From an uncultured Propionibacteriaceae bacterium (lineage in GTDB: Bacteria; Actinomycetota; Actinomycetes; Propionibacteriales; Propionibacteriaceae): a DNA stretch of 5,653 bases. The stretch lies in NCBI GenBank assembly GCA_937859105.1, contig CALMAD010000036.1, positions 1-5,653 of the forward strand. Reading direction: 5' to 3'. Shown here in pieces: positions 5,581-5,653 of the stretch; position 1 is the stretch's first letter, and each line of letters begins with the position of its first letter. Both the position numbers and the translations under genes were made by a program. Below the pieces are notes generated by a model that was not told where the DNA came from, did no database searches, and saw only the letters and a program-made list of their open reading frames with translations.

Positions 5581-5652
5581 TCCCCCTGCCAGGGCCCGGC
5601 GGGCGGCGTCCCGAAGCAGTGCGCGAACCCACAACAGGCCGCGCACTACGGG
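5575..5652 (-). CDS. Possible C-terminal fragment of an unidentified gene
   Basis: One minus-strand frame is open from the window edge to TAG at 5575-5577 and ends RGLLWVRALLRDAARRALAGGG. About three quarters of its codons end in G or C and the peptide looks helical, which is compatible with a real protein tail. With only 25 codons, another open frame beside it (closing at a TAA near 5522-5524) and no recognisable motif, this is a weak call. I cannot name the gene. Confidence 0.22.
   Translation of the reverse strand, partial: PVVRGLLWVRALLRDAARRALAGGG
5618..5647. repeat. 8-bp inverted repeat near the right edge
   Basis: AGTGCGCG (5618-5625) and CGCGCACT (5640-5647) are perfectly complementary around a 14-nt spacer. 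It lies within the possible partial reading frame at the window edge. No U-tract follows on either strand. Confidence 0.35.
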
Positions 5653-5653
5653 C

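Overview
This is a GC-rich actinobacterial chromosome segment. Protein style (paired ClpP1/ClpP2, ClpX ending in KSA, trigger factor with a long acidic tail) suggests Microbacteriaceae, perhaps near Microbacterium. That placement is inferred from remembered family features, not from a search. Every gene I can support lies on the minus strand, so transcription runs from high to low coordinates.

Layout in the direction of transcription: (1) 5653-5124, a right-edge stretch with at best the tail of an unidentified gene (stop at 5575-5577). The next roughly 450 bp have no convincing gene, but hold a good-looking sigma70-type promoter, a C-rich-loop hairpin, a strong GC stem-loop and a cluster of CGATTC/GAATCG words. 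(2) 5123-4500, a 207-aa XRE-like helix-turn-helix regulator of unknown function. (3) 4434-4361, tRNA-Gly(TCC) with encoded CCA. (4) 4321-2816, tig (trigger factor), starting at GTG only 39 nt after the tRNA, followed by a textbook intrinsic terminator (2771-2803). (5) 2707-89, the clpP1-clpP2-clpX operon, preceded by a close match to the actinobacterial ClgR activator box that overlaps the tig terminator. (6) 1-57, interleaved inverted repeats downstream of clpX.

The core is a protein quality-control locus. Trigger factor receives nascent chains at the ribosome. ClpX unfolds tagged or damaged proteins and feeds them to the ClpP1P2 protease. The order tig, clpP1, clpP2, clpX is well known in Actinobacteria, so the core is ordinary. 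The less ordinary part is the non-coding region beyond 5124: it may encode a small RNA of about 115-120 nt or an attenuated leader for the XRE gene. Several start codons differ from the longest open frames and are argued individually: clpP2 at 2069, tig at GTG 4321, clpP1 at GTG 2707 and the regulator at GTG 5123.
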